In this document: positions 34,616 through 46,648 of the stretch, piece by piece
How the letters are laid out: each line of letters starts with the position of its first letter
How positions within the stretch are numbered: the first letter of the stretch is position 1
NCBI GenBank assembly: GCA_000149265.1
Contig: CH002555.1
Span: 111,814-175,813 of the forward strand
DNA: 64,000 bases
Direction of reading: 5' to 3'
Source: Ciona savignyi
Taxonomy: Eukaryota; Chordata; Ascidiacea; Phlebobranchia; Cionidae
Notes under the pieces: generated by a model
What the model was told of the DNA's origin: nothing
Seen by the model: the letters and a program-made list of their open reading frames with translations, nothing else
Database searches by the model: none
Position numbers and translations under genes: made by a program

Positions 34616-35060
34616 ACTCAGAAATTTGCTACATATATTCGCGGATTTTGGCACGATTCCATTAAATTTGCCAATGCATATCAACTACATATATTAACAA
34701 AATAAGTTTGGTTTTCGTTTATTCATTTTTTGCCCCCAGTTTTTTAAAATGGCAAACGAATATAATAACGATACAGCAACGGGAAAGGAGGGCAAAACGA
34801 ACAGTCGTTAAAACACGTCATTGAAGGGAAATATTATAATTTAATAAATATAGCAGACGCGGCCAACAAACCTAGGCGAAAGAACAATATTAAGCGATCC
34901 AAATTTAAATAAGATCAAAACAAAAAGAGCTCTGAAGCAAAGTGTGCGGTAAAGCGCGACCAGTACAGTGGGGGAGTCGGCTTTAGGAGAAGGTGTGGCC
35001 GGAAAGCGTAGACCAGAGTGGAAAAATAAACCCTAAAATAAAATTCCACTAATGTCAGAT
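34616..35060. other. Unassigned, weak basic open frame
   Basis: Near 34790-34910 a frame is open for about 40 codons (SLKHVIEGKYYNLINIADAA, then a basic RRKNNIKRSKFK) and ends at a stop. More basic sequence follows in the same phase. No family is recognised. It may be the end of another decayed element. Confidence 0.2.
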
Positions 35061-36987
35061 GACACTTGTAACATCTCTATAGTGCATTTAAGTCCACATC
35101 GTTTGATGCTGTTGGTGCGCCGTCCTTGATTGCCCCTGATATCAGATCAGGCATTCCCACAAGGTCGTGACGTCAGAACACGCCTTTATTTATTGCCCCG
35201 TTTCCTCGGTTTTTCTTTTTATTGTGTTAGTACCGAAGCACTGAATTTGCTAGTAACGAAACGCTTTATACTGAACCTTAATGATATTTGCTACCGAACC
35301 TAACTGTACTTACCTGCAAGCTAATCAGTTGGTAAGTTTTCATGTTATTCTTTAAGCACTGATTTACTGACAATAATTTAATTGTATTTATTTTATTTAT
35401 AAAAAACCGCCATTAAAGAAAGTAAAAGATTTGCGCGTTTGAGCTGATTAAAGAAAGACATTTTTATTAATAAAAATAAACGCAATCCTAGTGTGATTCT
35501 GGGCGAAGTGCAGGTTGCCCACAAGAAAGAATCTACATTAAAGTTTTCAACTGACTCTCTGTCAGTTTGCTGAACCTAACAATATTAAATCAATAATGAC
35601 GTCAGACAATTTAAAAGAGTTTGATGTTGTTGAAGCTAACCTTCGCAAGAAATATATTTTAGCAGAGTGTATGATGATTGATTCTGGTTCCGCTTCCGAA
35701 CTGAAGAAGTTGGTATCGGTAATAGATAACCTTTAGATGACCTTCACCAAAGACTCACAAAAATAGATGACCTTCACCAAAGACTTCTCTCCCTTGCCTC
35801 TGAAGCATTCACACCAGAAGACTTTAACTCTGAAGGCCATAAACCTGTAAAAGGTATAGTTCAATGCAAAGTAAAATTTGATACCCGTATTGGCGATTGG
35901 TTTCAAAAAAATTACGCCTTGCCTGATGAATCGGCAATATCCCCAAAGAGTCCTGACAGGCTGTATACCATCAGCGATATTTCAAGCTCACTACGCAGTT
36001 CTCGTTCGAGCGTGAAACAACGTGAAGCTTATGTTTGAGCACAGAAAGATCGCCTAGAAGTTTTACAGGTCGACCAGCGAGAAAAGGAAAAGGTTACTGC
36101 GGCCCAAGAAGCGGCCGAAGGGAAAGCCGAGTAAGCTCGACGAGAATCCATACGGAAAGCCGAGGAAGCTCGAAGAGAATCTAGACGGAATGCGGAGATG
36201 GCAGAACTGGAGTTACGAGCTTGGAACGAACAATGTACAAATGAACAGTTTCCCAACCTGCCGGTCATGCTCAGCAGTTCGCACTAGCTCACCGATGCGG
36301 TAAGAAACCCGAACATTACCGATGACCATAAGCAAAGCATATGTCGACTCGCATACTAAACGAAACCTCTAAAAATGTCCTGCCAGTGCCTTTTTCTAGA
36401 TTCGATAAATTATCGTTAAATTGTAATCGTTTCGAATGTATATCGCCACCGAACTCTATGCAACATGAGTACGAGTCTGACGCAAGGTCGTCCCCACGTT
36501 ACGATAGAAAGGACCGTGTTCAGAGAACCGTAGCTTCCGAACGATATGAACAGATTCACTATTGGGGTGATAGAACTCTCCCTCCCCGTCCGGAATTAAT
36601 GAAGTTTTACGGCGACCCGCTTGATTATCACGAATTAATTCGCAACTTCGAGACACATATAACGTCTCACGTACGGTCGGACTCGGCAAGATTGACTTAC
36701 CTGCTACAACAATGTGAACCCGATGTGCGACGTCAGCTATCGCACTTTAGTAAAGACATGGTTGACGGCTACAACCTGGCACAAGAACAGTTGTGGCAAT
36801 TTTACGGTCGTCCACAGTGATTCTGTCATCGACATCCCCGTCCCCTTCAGGCGTTTCTTGGAGTCGACCATCCGTTGGACAAATACGAGTAGAGTCCCTT
36901 TTGAATGGCAGCACGTGTGCGATGTCGATTGCTCTCTTAGAAATAGTATATGGCAGTTTAAGGCGGTTTAGAATGGAAAGCACATAA
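35061..36987 (+). mobile_element. BEL/Pao element 2, 5' region and gag relic
   Basis: Gag starts at ATG 35596 (MTSDNLKEFDVVEANLRKKY) and is stopped at 35734. Between there and 36030 the frame is broken by stops, one involving a small tandem duplication of ATGACCTTCACCAAAGACT. A charged coiled coil follows (REKEKVTAAQEAAEGKAE, RRESIRKAEEARRESRR). From 35061 to about 35590 there may be an LTR and leader, but no second LTR is visible. Protease, RT and integrase are absent. Confidence 0.75.
36341..36820 (+). pseudogene. BEL/Pao gag core
   Basis: This is a 159-codon frame with LPPRPELMKFYGDPLDYHEL, IRNFETHITSHV and RLTYLLQQCEPDVRRQL, then LAQEQLWQFYGRPQ. This is the conserved gag core of BEL/Pao elements (paired with a DUF1759-type domain). 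The frame stops right after GRPQ, where other elements continue with HVI. The following 150 bases do not continue recognisably. Confidence 0.85.
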
Positions 36988-36988
36988 C

Positions 36989-37303
36989 TTATAAAATTGG
37001 TTTGAGGGATTTTTTTGCAGCCATGGATGTTAGACAGTTCCTCCTGTCATACTGCTCCAAGTTGTCAAGTCGCTCGTCTGTCTCTGTTAAAACAGCCTTT
37101 AGGTCTTTAAGGGAGGCTTCCAGATCATTTAGAGACTTCCGAATCTCCTGCAGTTCTTTGGGATGAATCGAATTTGAAACAGAAACAGGAGGAGCAGTAC
37201 CTGGCCTTAAATTACAATTGAACTCATACTTATCCTGTTTACTTTTGATTTGAGCTAATGCGGTGTCAAATTTCTCCAACTTATTTATCAGTGGAGATTC
37301 CAT
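36989..37303 (-). pseudogene. Retroelement ORF1-like coiled-coil fragment
   Basis: The minus-strand frame of 104 codons starts at ATG 37303. It contains KLEKFDTALAQIKSKQDKY and ends with a heptad-rich part, LNDLEASLKDLKAVLTETDE, RLDNLEQYDRRNCL. The L-E-Q-Y-x-R-R-N phrase is typical of the coiled-coil end of ORF1 proteins of LINEs and related elements. The downstream RNA-binding domain is missing. It lies in the NLR intron, antisense to that gene. Confidence 0.55.
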
Positions 37304-37770
37304 TGTGTTGAATATACTTGCTTGTCGAAAAAAAAGAATTTAATTTCAGTATCAGAAAATAACGAATTAACAAATATGCCTTATTCATATGGAAAGATAT
37401 GTGCCAGACAACATGTTGCGTTTAGTATTTAAATGATGATAAATACGTTCCAAATGGAAGAACTAAAGATTCCATGTTGGATTTGATTTACTGCAAACAT
37501 TCACCTTATTAAATAATTATTTGAAAATGGGTGGAAAGCCATTTTTCTCTTTTTAATACTTAATGAAAACTGAAATTATTAACTGCTTATTAACTGCTTA
37601 ACTGCCGCAAATAAGTGGATAAAATAGGCTATGTCTGTCACAGTGCTGCACAGAAATAATTCGTTGTCTTCACCTATATTTAGCACTGTGAATCTACTAT
37701 ATGTTAGATAATCTTAAAAAGATTAAACAATTACTTCGGTTTCATATGTAGCATTAAAGTAGAGGAATAA
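37304..37770. other. NLR intron sequence, no feature recognised
   Basis: AT-rich, with no supported exon or repeat. Confidence 0.4.
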
Positions 37771-38063
37771 CCGACCCGTTGGTCTAACGGTTATGTGCGT
37801 AGCCTTTCAATCGAAAGGTTGCAGGTGCGAAACTGGTTGTTAGCTTGTGGGTTGTGTCCTTGAGCAAGGCACTTTACGGACATTGCCTAAACCCAGCGGA
37901 TTAATAGTCTCCATCAAATTGAAAAAACATTTCTATCATGTTCAACACACTGCAATAGCTCCGTTTACCCGACGATGGGCGCGACATGATCTGACTATTG
38001 CCCGTATGTTAACCCCCTTGGTTTTCCCATTCATGGGGTATCCTATCCTATCCTATCCTAACT
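37771..38063 (+). repeat. SINE-1, full length
   Basis: A complete copy has the A-box-like TTGGTCTAACGG, the B-box-like GGTGCGAAACTGG, the conserved body and a TATCC x4 tail. It ends 140 bases before the NACHT exon. The 103-codon open frame across it is an artefact of the repeat. Confidence 0.9.
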
Positions 38064-38203
38064 CATATAGGTGTTTAGCATTTTTCACAAATTGGCTTTA
38101 TACTTTTCATTACTTTTACCGTAAGTGCAGTGGATTATCACCTGAACTTATAATTTAGTAGGCATAAATCTTAACTAACCTTCTTTATATTTTTATGTTA
38201 TAG

Positions 38204-39971
38204 CTGAAGAATTGAAAAATAAGTTGACCGTACGAGCAAATCAAATTGTTGGCGAAACCGTCCTGCCAATTCAACTTGAACGTGAAATTACAAGAGTGAA
38301 ACTTCAAATCACTGAAGTCCGTCGTCAGCATATTATTTATAAGGACGACTATGACTGGAAGAAATATATGAAGCGTGAACAAGTTCCATCGATCCCCACC
38401 ACAGATGGATCCAGGATTGCAATCAACCAAATATTTGATAAAGCTAAAGAAACTGCAACACGAGCTGCACCAAGTTCTACAACTAATGAAGCTAAAGAGA
38501 AGTATATCAAACGACATGGTAACACTGCCATGGTAATCGGTCTGCCTGGAGTCGGGAAAACTACAACCAGCAAGATGGTCACCAAATTCATACTGGATAA
38601 AAAGATTCTTAAAGAAACAGAATATTTGTTCTACATCTCAATAAAAAATGTTAACTTTAAGAAAAAAGTAACACCGTTTCAATTTCTAACTGACAACAGC
38701 TTGAGTAACTGGCTTCATTGTGACAATGAGAACCAAGAGTTGATAAATGAGTTGCATAATAATCCAAATGTTGTCATTGTGATGGACGGTTTAGATGAAG
38801 CGGCAGCCAATTTCTCTAGAACACCAAAAAAACTGTCCATTGGATAGAAAGTCAAAACCGGTGAACATCATCAAAAATTTGTTTAACTCTACTCTTTTGC
38901 CCAATGCTGTGAAACTTGTCACTTCTAGACCAGGTCAGTTCTATCAGATACACCCTTATTGCCGACCAACGTTTGTTCTTGAGGTGCTGGGTTTAGATCA
39001 GGTTGCCATAGATGAACTCGGATCACAGATTTGTGGTGAAAGGTATCCTGCAATCAAACAATTTCTTAAGGAACGACCCTAATCTTTTGGCTTTGTGTTA
39101 TGTCCCGGTCAACTGCATTCTGATCATGGCTTGCCTTCTCTTTAGTTTATCGGAAACCAAAGAGATAAACTCAATGACGCAAGTCTCAATCTTTGCACTT
39201 ACTCACTACATGACTTCTGAGCATTTACAATCAAACATGAAGGAAAACGAAATCGCCTTGGAACTGGTGAAATTAAGTCAACTTGCTTTCAACGGGTTTG
39301 AAAAACAAAAACTGGTTTTTAATAGAATGGACTTTCAGGAAGTAAACATCAAGGAGGTCATGGGCCAATAACCTTTTATGCACACATATGTTGACAAAGC
39401 GTCAGGCATGAAAATGAAAATATTAGAAGGACATAAACGAAGTTACTTTTCTCACCTCATGTGGCAGGAATTTCTCACTGCTGTTCACATGATGCTCTTC
39501 TTGCCATATGAACAATTTCAACGTTACGGCTCCATATTCCAAGAGTCCCATTGGGAGGTTGTGGCACGATTCATGTTTGGCATTTGCAACTCGACTTCCA
39601 AAGCAGATCTGGAACTCATCTTTCCAACTTCAGAAATCAAAGATTTTAAAATAAAAAAGAAAATGATGCTGGGTATAATTTTAAGACAACAAATCGATCC
39701 AAAGGAAGACAACTTTAATACTTTACTTGGTAAAGTGTCAGGCTGGATGCATGAACTTGATGATAAAGAAATTATAAAACAAGTAGAACAATACCTACCA
39801 ACTGACATAACAATGAAAGTTCCTCCGAACCCAACCCAAGCACGTGATCTTGCGTTTGCCTTCAAATCCTGTTCAGCACCTCACAACTTAACAGTGGAAG
39901 CTGATGGTCGTGGTAAAACGCCTGAAACTGCAACCTTTCTTTGTGGTTTAACCGGGTCAACGCACACCAGG
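38204..39971 (+). pseudogene. NLR NACHT exon with two frameshifts and one stop
   Basis: This exon has acceptor TTATGTTATAG and donor AGG|GTAAGT, and is 1768 bases long. A helical N-terminal part is followed by Walker A GLPGVGKTT (38539-38565), Walker B VVIVMDGLDEAA (38770-38805), the sensor-like VKLVTSRPG, the winged-helix part NLLALCYVPVNC and the YFSHLMWQEFLTAVHMML motif of NLR helical domains. NACHT ATPases oligomerise on ligand sensing in innate immunity. Three breaks are visible: an extra base in an A7 run near 38828, a lost base near 39072, and an in-frame TAA at 39369 (MGQ*PFM). They may be real or assembly errors, since all other features are well kept. Confidence 0.88.
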
Positions 39972-40200
39972 GTAAGTTAAAACTATAAATCATGCCTTAA
40001 ATAAAAAAAATATCATTTTCAAATAAGGTTCGCCTTGCATTTTATTAACAGATTTCAATTATCTGAAATATGATTTAAAAATTAAAATACAAGGTTTCTA
40101 TGATAAAAATAGATGTCCTGAAAATTTAAGAAGGAATGTCTGTATTGTAGTTTTTTTCGATTTCACTTATTAAAGTTTTGATCTGCAACCCTTTTGCTGA
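39972..40200. other. Start of NLR intron after the NACHT exon
   Basis: No feature is seen until the LINE relic begins. Confidence 0.4.
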
Positions 40201-41400
40201 AAGACGACTCACTAAGTGTAAAGGGTGGGGAAGTTTTATAGAACATTATTTATTGGTATTTTTATTGATCTATCAAAAGCTTTTGATAGGGTTGACCATT
40301 CTAAACTTGTAGCTAAACTCGAACACTGCTATGAAATACGTGGCGTTGAGTTAGATTTATTTAAAAACTACCTGATTAATAGATCCCAATATACATTTGT
40401 TCATAATGTTTCCTCAAGTATTAAACATGTCTTGTGTAGTGTACCCCAAGGGTCTACCCTAGGTCCGCCACTTTTTTATGTATATTAATGATTTTCCCTT
40501 CGTTTCAAATTTTGTCACCAAACTGTTTGCTGATGACACTTTTTTGTGTATGTCAAGCAAATGTCCTTATGAACTTCAAGCAAAAGTAAACTTTGAACTG
40601 ATTGCAATAGACGATTGGCCTCGATCTAATAAACTCTCCCTAAATTATAGTAAAACTACATTTTGGTATGAAAATTGTATATATAATTCACCGGAAATTT
40701 AAAGCCAATAGACATTAATGACTTCCACTTAAATATTAACAATCATACGCGCCGACTTTTTCTATTGTATGAGGAGGTCAGACGTACTGTGACGTCATAT
40801 ATTCTAGCGTGCGTCATACTGATATGAACATTGTTTAATATTAAAAATAATAACAAACTTATTCGATCTCAATCAGCCAAATATTTGGGTGTCCTGTTAG
40901 ATGAAAAGCTCAATGGGAACTATCTTATTCTCAATCTCTCACAAAAGTTAGCTAGATATTGCGGTATAATGTTCAAACTGCGTAGATATGTTGGTACCAA
41001 AACTCTTTACTACTCTCTAGTCTACTCTCAATTACAATATGCTATATTCTGTTTGGAAGCTTCTAATTAAACCCTTTATCTATTAAATGTACTACATAAT
41101 AAAATCATTTTTACAATGTCATACAGTCCTGCAAGATACCATGTCACCCCTTTGTTTAGTGATCTTAAAATACTGAAACTGTATGATATATATAAATTGG
41201 AGATAGGAAAGCTAATGTAGAAGTTTCATAACAAAACTCTTCCTGATTCGTTTAATTATATATTCCAACCTTTGTACTGTGCTTATAATCATATCACTAG
41301 ACAAGTGGCACATCATGATTATTTTGTTCCTTATTTTCATTTATTATTAGGTTAAAACTCGATAGGGTACCGTGGTCCAGTAGGATTGACTGCAATAGAT
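40201..41400 (+). mobile_element. LINE reverse transcriptase relic, 5'-truncated
   Basis: Frames contain FIDLSKAFDRVDHSKLVAKL, VPQGSTLGP, INDFP and KLFADDTFL (the catalytic FADD box), then YLGVLLDEKLN and ARYCGIMFKLRRYVGTKTL. Last come FTMSYSPARYHVTPLF and IYKLEIGKLM. These are RT and C-terminal motifs of Jockey/CR1-like non-LTR elements. The sequence shifts frame at about 40480 (between FYVY and INDF) and carries stops (40700, 41218). Endonuclease and ORF1 are absent. It sits in an NLR intron in the sense direction. Confidence 0.85.
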
Positions 41401-41888
41401 GTATTTAAAAAATCGCCTTTTGATGTTGCATTCGAATTGCAATAATTATCATTTACTAATACTATGAATTAATAAGCTATAGGTAAAATTGTTCAATTAC
41501 CTACCCAATTCAAGCAGAGACGGATGCCATGGATTGGGATGTCATGTTTACTTCGCGTTCGACTTTAGTATAATTTACCGATTAAAGATAGTATGTGGCA
41601 TTATTTTCAGATGTTTGTCTGCGCATTCACAAAAGATTCACAAGCTTTTGGACTAATTCTATCCTTTAAGTTTTTATAAGCCTAATTTATTTTACGACAT
41701 TATTATTACCGATGCGAAGAATGCGTATCAGTCTTTATCATATTCTCCGCACAAAGATTGCGACCGAGTGTTACTATCATAATATATTCGCATTAACGGA
41801 GATAGTACCTAAATTTTAAGGTTGTGCCGTACAGGCGGACAAGCGTGTATGTCAAGCCCTGGAGAAATAAAAAGCTTATATATTCTAG

Positions 41889-42047
41889 ATCAAGAAGTTA
41901 GAGTTGAATGGAACAGAGCTGGGAAATATAGCTGAATACCTGGTTCCTCATATTCAACATATTGATGATCTTCGATTAGTGGATTGCAATCAATTGAACG
42001 ATTGTATGCGGGATTTGTGCACAGCTATCAATGATCGACCAAACAAG
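41889..42047 (+). CDS. NLR LRR exon, class A, copy 1
   Basis: This 53-codon symmetric phase-0 exon lies between TATATTCTAG and AAG|GTAAAT. It reads IKKLELNGTELGNIAEYLVP, then HIDDLRLVDCNQLNDCMRDL, showing the LxxLxL and N/C-x-L spacing of ribonuclease-inhibitor-type LRRs. The closest relative is the exon at 46813, which also shares about 70 bases of upstream intron. It would form part of the ligand-sensing solenoid after the NACHT module. Confidence 0.8.
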
Positions 42048-43102
42048 GTAAATATTGGAGACCATATTTCAAGTACCTTCACATCAATCACTGGTTGGTT
42101 ATATATGTTTATATTTACACAGTTGTACCGCAGCTATTACAGTGTTAATTTACAGCAGTTATATCGTACACAAATGCTACAATAGCTGGTGTTCTAAATT
42201 CCGCTACTGTAATAATTACCATCATTATTCAGTTTAAATAAAAATATGACTTTAATGGAAACGTTTAAGGTAACAAATTGCCATTCTATTATCATTTAAA
42301 AAAAATATATTTTGAATCTTCTTTTAGATTCAGACTTTAAACTATAGATTAAAAAATCTTAATGCATTTAAATAAGTAGAAAGTTTGTTTTAAATAGGAA
42401 AACTAGGTAAGAGGTTTAAGATCAAAATGGAAAATGTAAGAAATGTAAGACAAATTTGTTTTAAATTACTTAATATGTCCATATAGTTGGTAGCAGTGCT
42501 ATGTGGACACTTAAGCCTACAAAAGTTCAAAAATATACCAATTGTTGTGTTTAACGTGAGTTGGTGAAAACCAAAACACTACGTGCAATATGCAAGAAAC
42601 TTTAACTTCCGAGTATTACCCGCACTAGGTGGATGCTGAATTAACCGTAAATCCGCAGCAAATCTTCGTGTTGGGGTAGTTTTGAATCCGAAATAAATTA
42701 ACCAAAGATTTAATAAAAATTCTATAATTTCGTTAAATTTAGATTGTTAACTTTACTTTATACTTCCCAAGCGTCAAACGTGATACCGGTGTATAGTGTT
42801 ATTCATCATTAGATGCTGCTTCTACATTTTCGGTTGTTTGATATTATTTTTTGTTTGATATAGTTATGCGTGTAAAAGCGATGAGCAATGTTATTTCTTG
42901 CATTACTATTGTGACTTTTACTCCTATTGTTGATAATTCATATATGCTGACAACAAGATTAGTGTTGTAATCTTCACCAATTTAAACCGACACTTTGTCA
43001 AACTACCAGTATCTTGTCATATCGGGTATATCAACATTGTACCATATAACCATTGTATGATAACTTACATTAATATGAATCACCTCCTTATCCTTGTTGC
43101 AG
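42048..43102. other. NLR intron, no feature recognised
   Basis: AT-rich. Nothing supported on either strand. Confidence 0.4.
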
Positions 43103-43255
43103 ATTGTCTTACATATCCGATCTGAATTCGATGAGAACGCAGCAAGTTGTTTGGTCGATTGTTTACATAAAGTCAGTCATCTACGAATTACTGAGCAGAG
43201 GATATCCGTACGCAGTCGCCTCATCTTACATGAAGCTGTTCAACAACTTCCCTCG
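43103..43255 (+). CDS. NLR LRR exon, class B, copy 1
   Basis: This is a 51-codon phase-0 exon between CTTGTTGCAG and TCG|GTAAGT. It reads IVLHIRSEFDENAASCLVDC, then LHKVSHLRITEQRISVRSRL and ends EAVQQLPS. Class B exons at 52387, 53009 and 53952 share the pattern I-x-L-x-x-RS, C-x-x-K-x-x-x-L and E-A-x-x-QLPS. This copy is the most diverged, and its central leucines are less regular. Confidence 0.75.
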
Positions 43256-43552
43256 GTAAGTCTTCCTTGTACATTTCGATCGTTCAGAACGAAAAGAATA
43301 TTTTTAGGGATAGACATATGTGGTTTGGTAACAAGAAGTGATGGGATAAAGTGCAACATATTGTTATGATTGGAAGTCAAATTGTTCGCATCAGTGTCCA
43401 GATAGGATATTCAAGTTTGGCCCCTTAAATGTGAAAATGCAAGGCGCCTTATAACAGAAGAAATTTTAGATTTCCTTCAGTTCACTGTTGGTTAGTTGAG
43501 ATATTGAAGTGTAATATATACGATTTATACTTTTTAAATTTTAGTGAAACCT

Positions 43553-43600
43553 GGTAATCCACTGGGTTCAGGCGATGTCCTATAAGCAACTTGCCCAAGG
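43553..43600 (-). repeat. SINE-1 scrap
   Basis: A short minus-strand match to the SINE-1 middle (AATCCACTGGGTTCAGGCGA and CTTGCCCAAGG). Confidence 0.45.
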
Positions 43601-43976
43601 ATTTAATTTTGGATAGTCAGAAATCAATTATTAGTTTAACCTGAGTCAAAAAGAATTTTGATAATTTCAAATAATTTGTTGAACTTCGTCGAGTAAACTG
43701 ATTCACAGTATCAGGTAGAATCTTTATAACTGATCCCAAAAATTGGCATAAAAGTTCCAAATACACCAATGTTTAACAAACAAGAGCCACGATACTTAGT
43801 AAATTATCGCAATATTCTATAAAACTTTCAGCAAACAAAAATATTGAAAATCTACTGTCTGCTCTGTCTGATTATAAATATGGGTTATTATAAATATCAA
43901 GCTGACCCTAAATTTCACGTTTTTAGAATGTCATTCCAATAGCTCTAAACAGTACACTTAGGGTCATCTATTACAT

Positions 43977-44731
43977 CAGGGGTGTTTAAACTTTTTGGCT
44001 TTTATTACATTGTTTCACGCCTGTTGCTTGTTCCCTTTTACTTTACACGTAGTCCACACCCTTTGCACCTCTTAATCATTTTATCTTGCTTGCTTATTTA
44101 GCACGCACGATTTTATCTCTCGGGGAGTTTAGTAATTAACGCTCTGTGCTGTGCCAATTTACGTGCTCGTGATGTCCTCGAGTTTATGTGTCCAAAATAA
44201 GTTCTGTCTTGGCTGTCAAACTGTGTAGACTTGTTTTTAATAGATGATCGTTTTTAATAGTTTTATATTTGTTTCTTAACTATGAGTATTTTTATAAAGC
44301 GAAAACGTTGCAAGCCCTTGTAATTGGTCTCACGGTAGGCCGTTAAGACAGCGTCCTGCGAAACCGTATGAATTCTGTAACACTTGAGTGTTTACTGCTA
44401 AGACAGACAAAACCCTCACACTAAAGTGTATTATCCTTTTTTACAATTATAAGAACAATAAACATACCAACACTACAGTCAACAAAGTTTATACTACACA
44501 TCTACGTTTCAATGTGATCGCGACTTTTACGTCTCAGACGACGGACATTAATTCGGATCACAACCAATACTCGCCTATTACCGACTGACCCTTGAAGCAC
44601 AGCACAATTGTGTGAAAAGGGTGTGGACGTAAGTAACAATATTGGAAATGTTATGCGAAACAATGTGCATTGTGATGCAAAAAAAAATAACTTGAACCTT
44701 ACCGAGGGCCACATGTGGCTGGACACCCCTG
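43977..44731. mobile_element. Non-autonomous hAT-type element
   Basis: The left end CAGGGGTGTTTAAACTTTTT and the right end, read inward, CAGGGGTGTCCAGCCACATG share a nine-base inverted terminal repeat, CAGGGGTGT. They are flanked by an eight-base near-duplication, TATTACAT (43969-43976) and TATGACAT (44732-44739). This end type and 8-bp target duplication are characteristic of hAT transposons. The 755-base interior has no transposase frame, so movement would need an enzyme from elsewhere. Confidence 0.8.
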
Positions 44732-45245
44732 TATGACATCATTCATGAAGTTTAGGTGCAGCGTAGATATCACAAAATTCATTAGAGAAAGTTCAACGAA
44801 AGAGGCTAATCGACTGGTATTATACAAATCTACAATCCGTATGGTTACGACCGGTTTTCAGGTGGAATTCCGGACCCAATGCTACCAAGTGAAATAACGT
44901 AGTCTATTATATTTTTTTATTTATTGGCTCTCTTCAATCAATAATAATAATCATAAAGAAATATTAAGAAGTTGACATAGAATCTCCACAAAGTGAAATG
45001 CAATTATAATCTATTATGAAATGAATAAAAAAGTAATAATAATTCGATGTAAATTTACTCAACGATTCTTGCAGATACTGGCTTAAATTATATTATATGA
45101 ACCATATTGTATTGGTAAATTTCAACAATGCATTATCTCACCTAACTACGCAACCAGTAAAGTAACATCACAAATACATTGAAGGCGGATCTATGTGTTT
45201 AGGATTCCTGGTTGAAAACTGTTTATAACTTGAATATTTCCTTAG

Positions 45246-45380
45246 GAGTTGGTTGTATATGGTGGATGGGCAACATCATGGGGAGCGGGTCCACGTGATC
45301 ATCCTGAAGATGTGAAGCGAATGCTACAACTGCAACCCGTGAAGGTTCGGATGAAATTGGTTTTAGAATCACATTTTTGA
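45246..45380 (+). CDS. Possible terminal exon of the first NLR copy
   Basis: After TATTTCCTTAG, a phase-0 frame of 44 codons ends at TGA. It contains ELVVYGGWATSWGAGPRDHP and EDVKRMLQLQPVK. A GT at 45345 (AAG|GTTCGG) would also allow a 33-codon internal exon. The phase matches the LRR exons upstream. No LRR signature is present and the family is not recognised. Confidence 0.4.
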   Translation, partial: ELVVYGGWATSWGAGPRDHPEDVKRMLQLQPVKVRMKLVLESHF

Positions 45381-46351
45381 CGATTTCTTCAACTAGTGGT
45401 GAATTGTGATGGGACGATGCCTTTAAATATTTTGATTTGAAATGAAAAGTTTCATTGTGAATTGTGGTATGTAGTGAGGTTTATAACATACACTCACCAA
45501 CAAGCAGGTTGGATGCTCGAAATTTACATCCTCAGTTTAAAGTATGTTGAAGAGTTAGTTTAAAACTAAATCTGATACGTAGCAAAAACCACTGTTAGCA
45601 AACAATGGTAGCATTGTAGCAGTAGGTAGGGACACTTTAATTTAAATTAATTGCACAATTTCGTAAACAATAAACAAAAATTTCCAACCTTATCCCATCA
45701 TTATGTTCAATAACCAGAAGCATTGGTTTAAAGATATGGATCATACAAGTTTTTTTAGAGGTTTAGTTCACCAGTTGTTTAGTTGTCCCAGTCTAATTGG
45801 GCAGATCCAATGTGTTAACCTCCTCTATTTATGAAATATGTTTTATTGTTTCCCAAATGAATAAAATACCCTACAAGAGGGTAGACAAATGCTACTGTGA
45901 TTACATAAAGCTCATGTTGTGATTATGTTTTAAATAAAACGACGGTTACAAACTAAACCCTTGAAACACTGACACCTAGTGCACAAACTACCCACTCTTA
46001 CTTTAAATATATTTAATCATTATCCCACATCAGGTTCTATATCTGTTTGATAATGTTATCAAAGACGTATCATTAATATCATTATGATAATCTGTGACTA
46101 GTTACTTTAGTTCACCGCATGATAGCAACTGGAGACTAAAATTTGTAATTTTTTGTCCTATAAATACCAATCCCGTATATATTACACAAAGTGTTGATTC
46201 ACTAATAATTGCTGTTCAGTTATAGTCATAACAAATACCCATCATAAACAATAGTTTCTTAGCGAAATCAAATTTTCCATATTGACGTCAAAAGCACTTG
46301 CTCACCAAAACCATATGAATCACAATGATGTACGATGAACAGCATGTTTAT
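45381..46351. other. Non-coding between the two LRR blocks
   Basis: No exon is seen. An AATAAA occurs near 45669, which could serve the exon at 45246. Confidence 0.35.
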
Positions 46352-46648
46352 CCGGCCGGTTAGTCTGGCGGTTAAGTGCGTCGCCTTTCCATCGAAAGGT
46401 TATAGGTGCTAAACTGGTCGCTAGCTAGTCGGTTGTGTCCTTGGGCAAGGCACTTTACGGACATTGCCCGAACCCAGCGGATTAATGGGTTCTTCCTAAT
46501 TGAAGGAACATGTCTATCATACACAACACATTGCAATTGCTCCGGTAACCCGACGTTGGCGCGAGGTAATTGACGATCGCCCGTGTGTTAACCTCCTTGG
46601 TTTTTCTATTCACGGGGATAAATATGAATATCCTATCTTATCCTATGT
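46352..46648 (+). repeat. SINE-1, full length
   Basis: The clearest head of the family is here, CCGGCCGGTTAGTCTGGCGG with TTAAGTGCGTCGCC. It is followed by the complete body and a TATCC-like tail. It lies 160 bases before the second class A LRR exon. Confidence 0.9.

Noticed and set aside
36029..36268. Minus-strand serine/alanine-rich frame
   Set aside because: It is the reverse of the charged coiled-coil part of BEL gag and has no independent support.
37847..38158. 103-codon frame
   Set aside because: It is a translation of SINE-1. A similar frame occurs at 6683-6868 for the same reason.
44388..44588. 66-codon frame and an overlapping minus-strand frame
   Set aside because: Both lie inside the hAT-type element at 43977-44731 and have no transposase motif.
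46352..46430. True tRNA gene
   Set aside because: A- and B-box-like sequences are present, but no acceptor stem or anticodon arm can be folded, and the unit recurs with a common 3' body. It is a SINE head.
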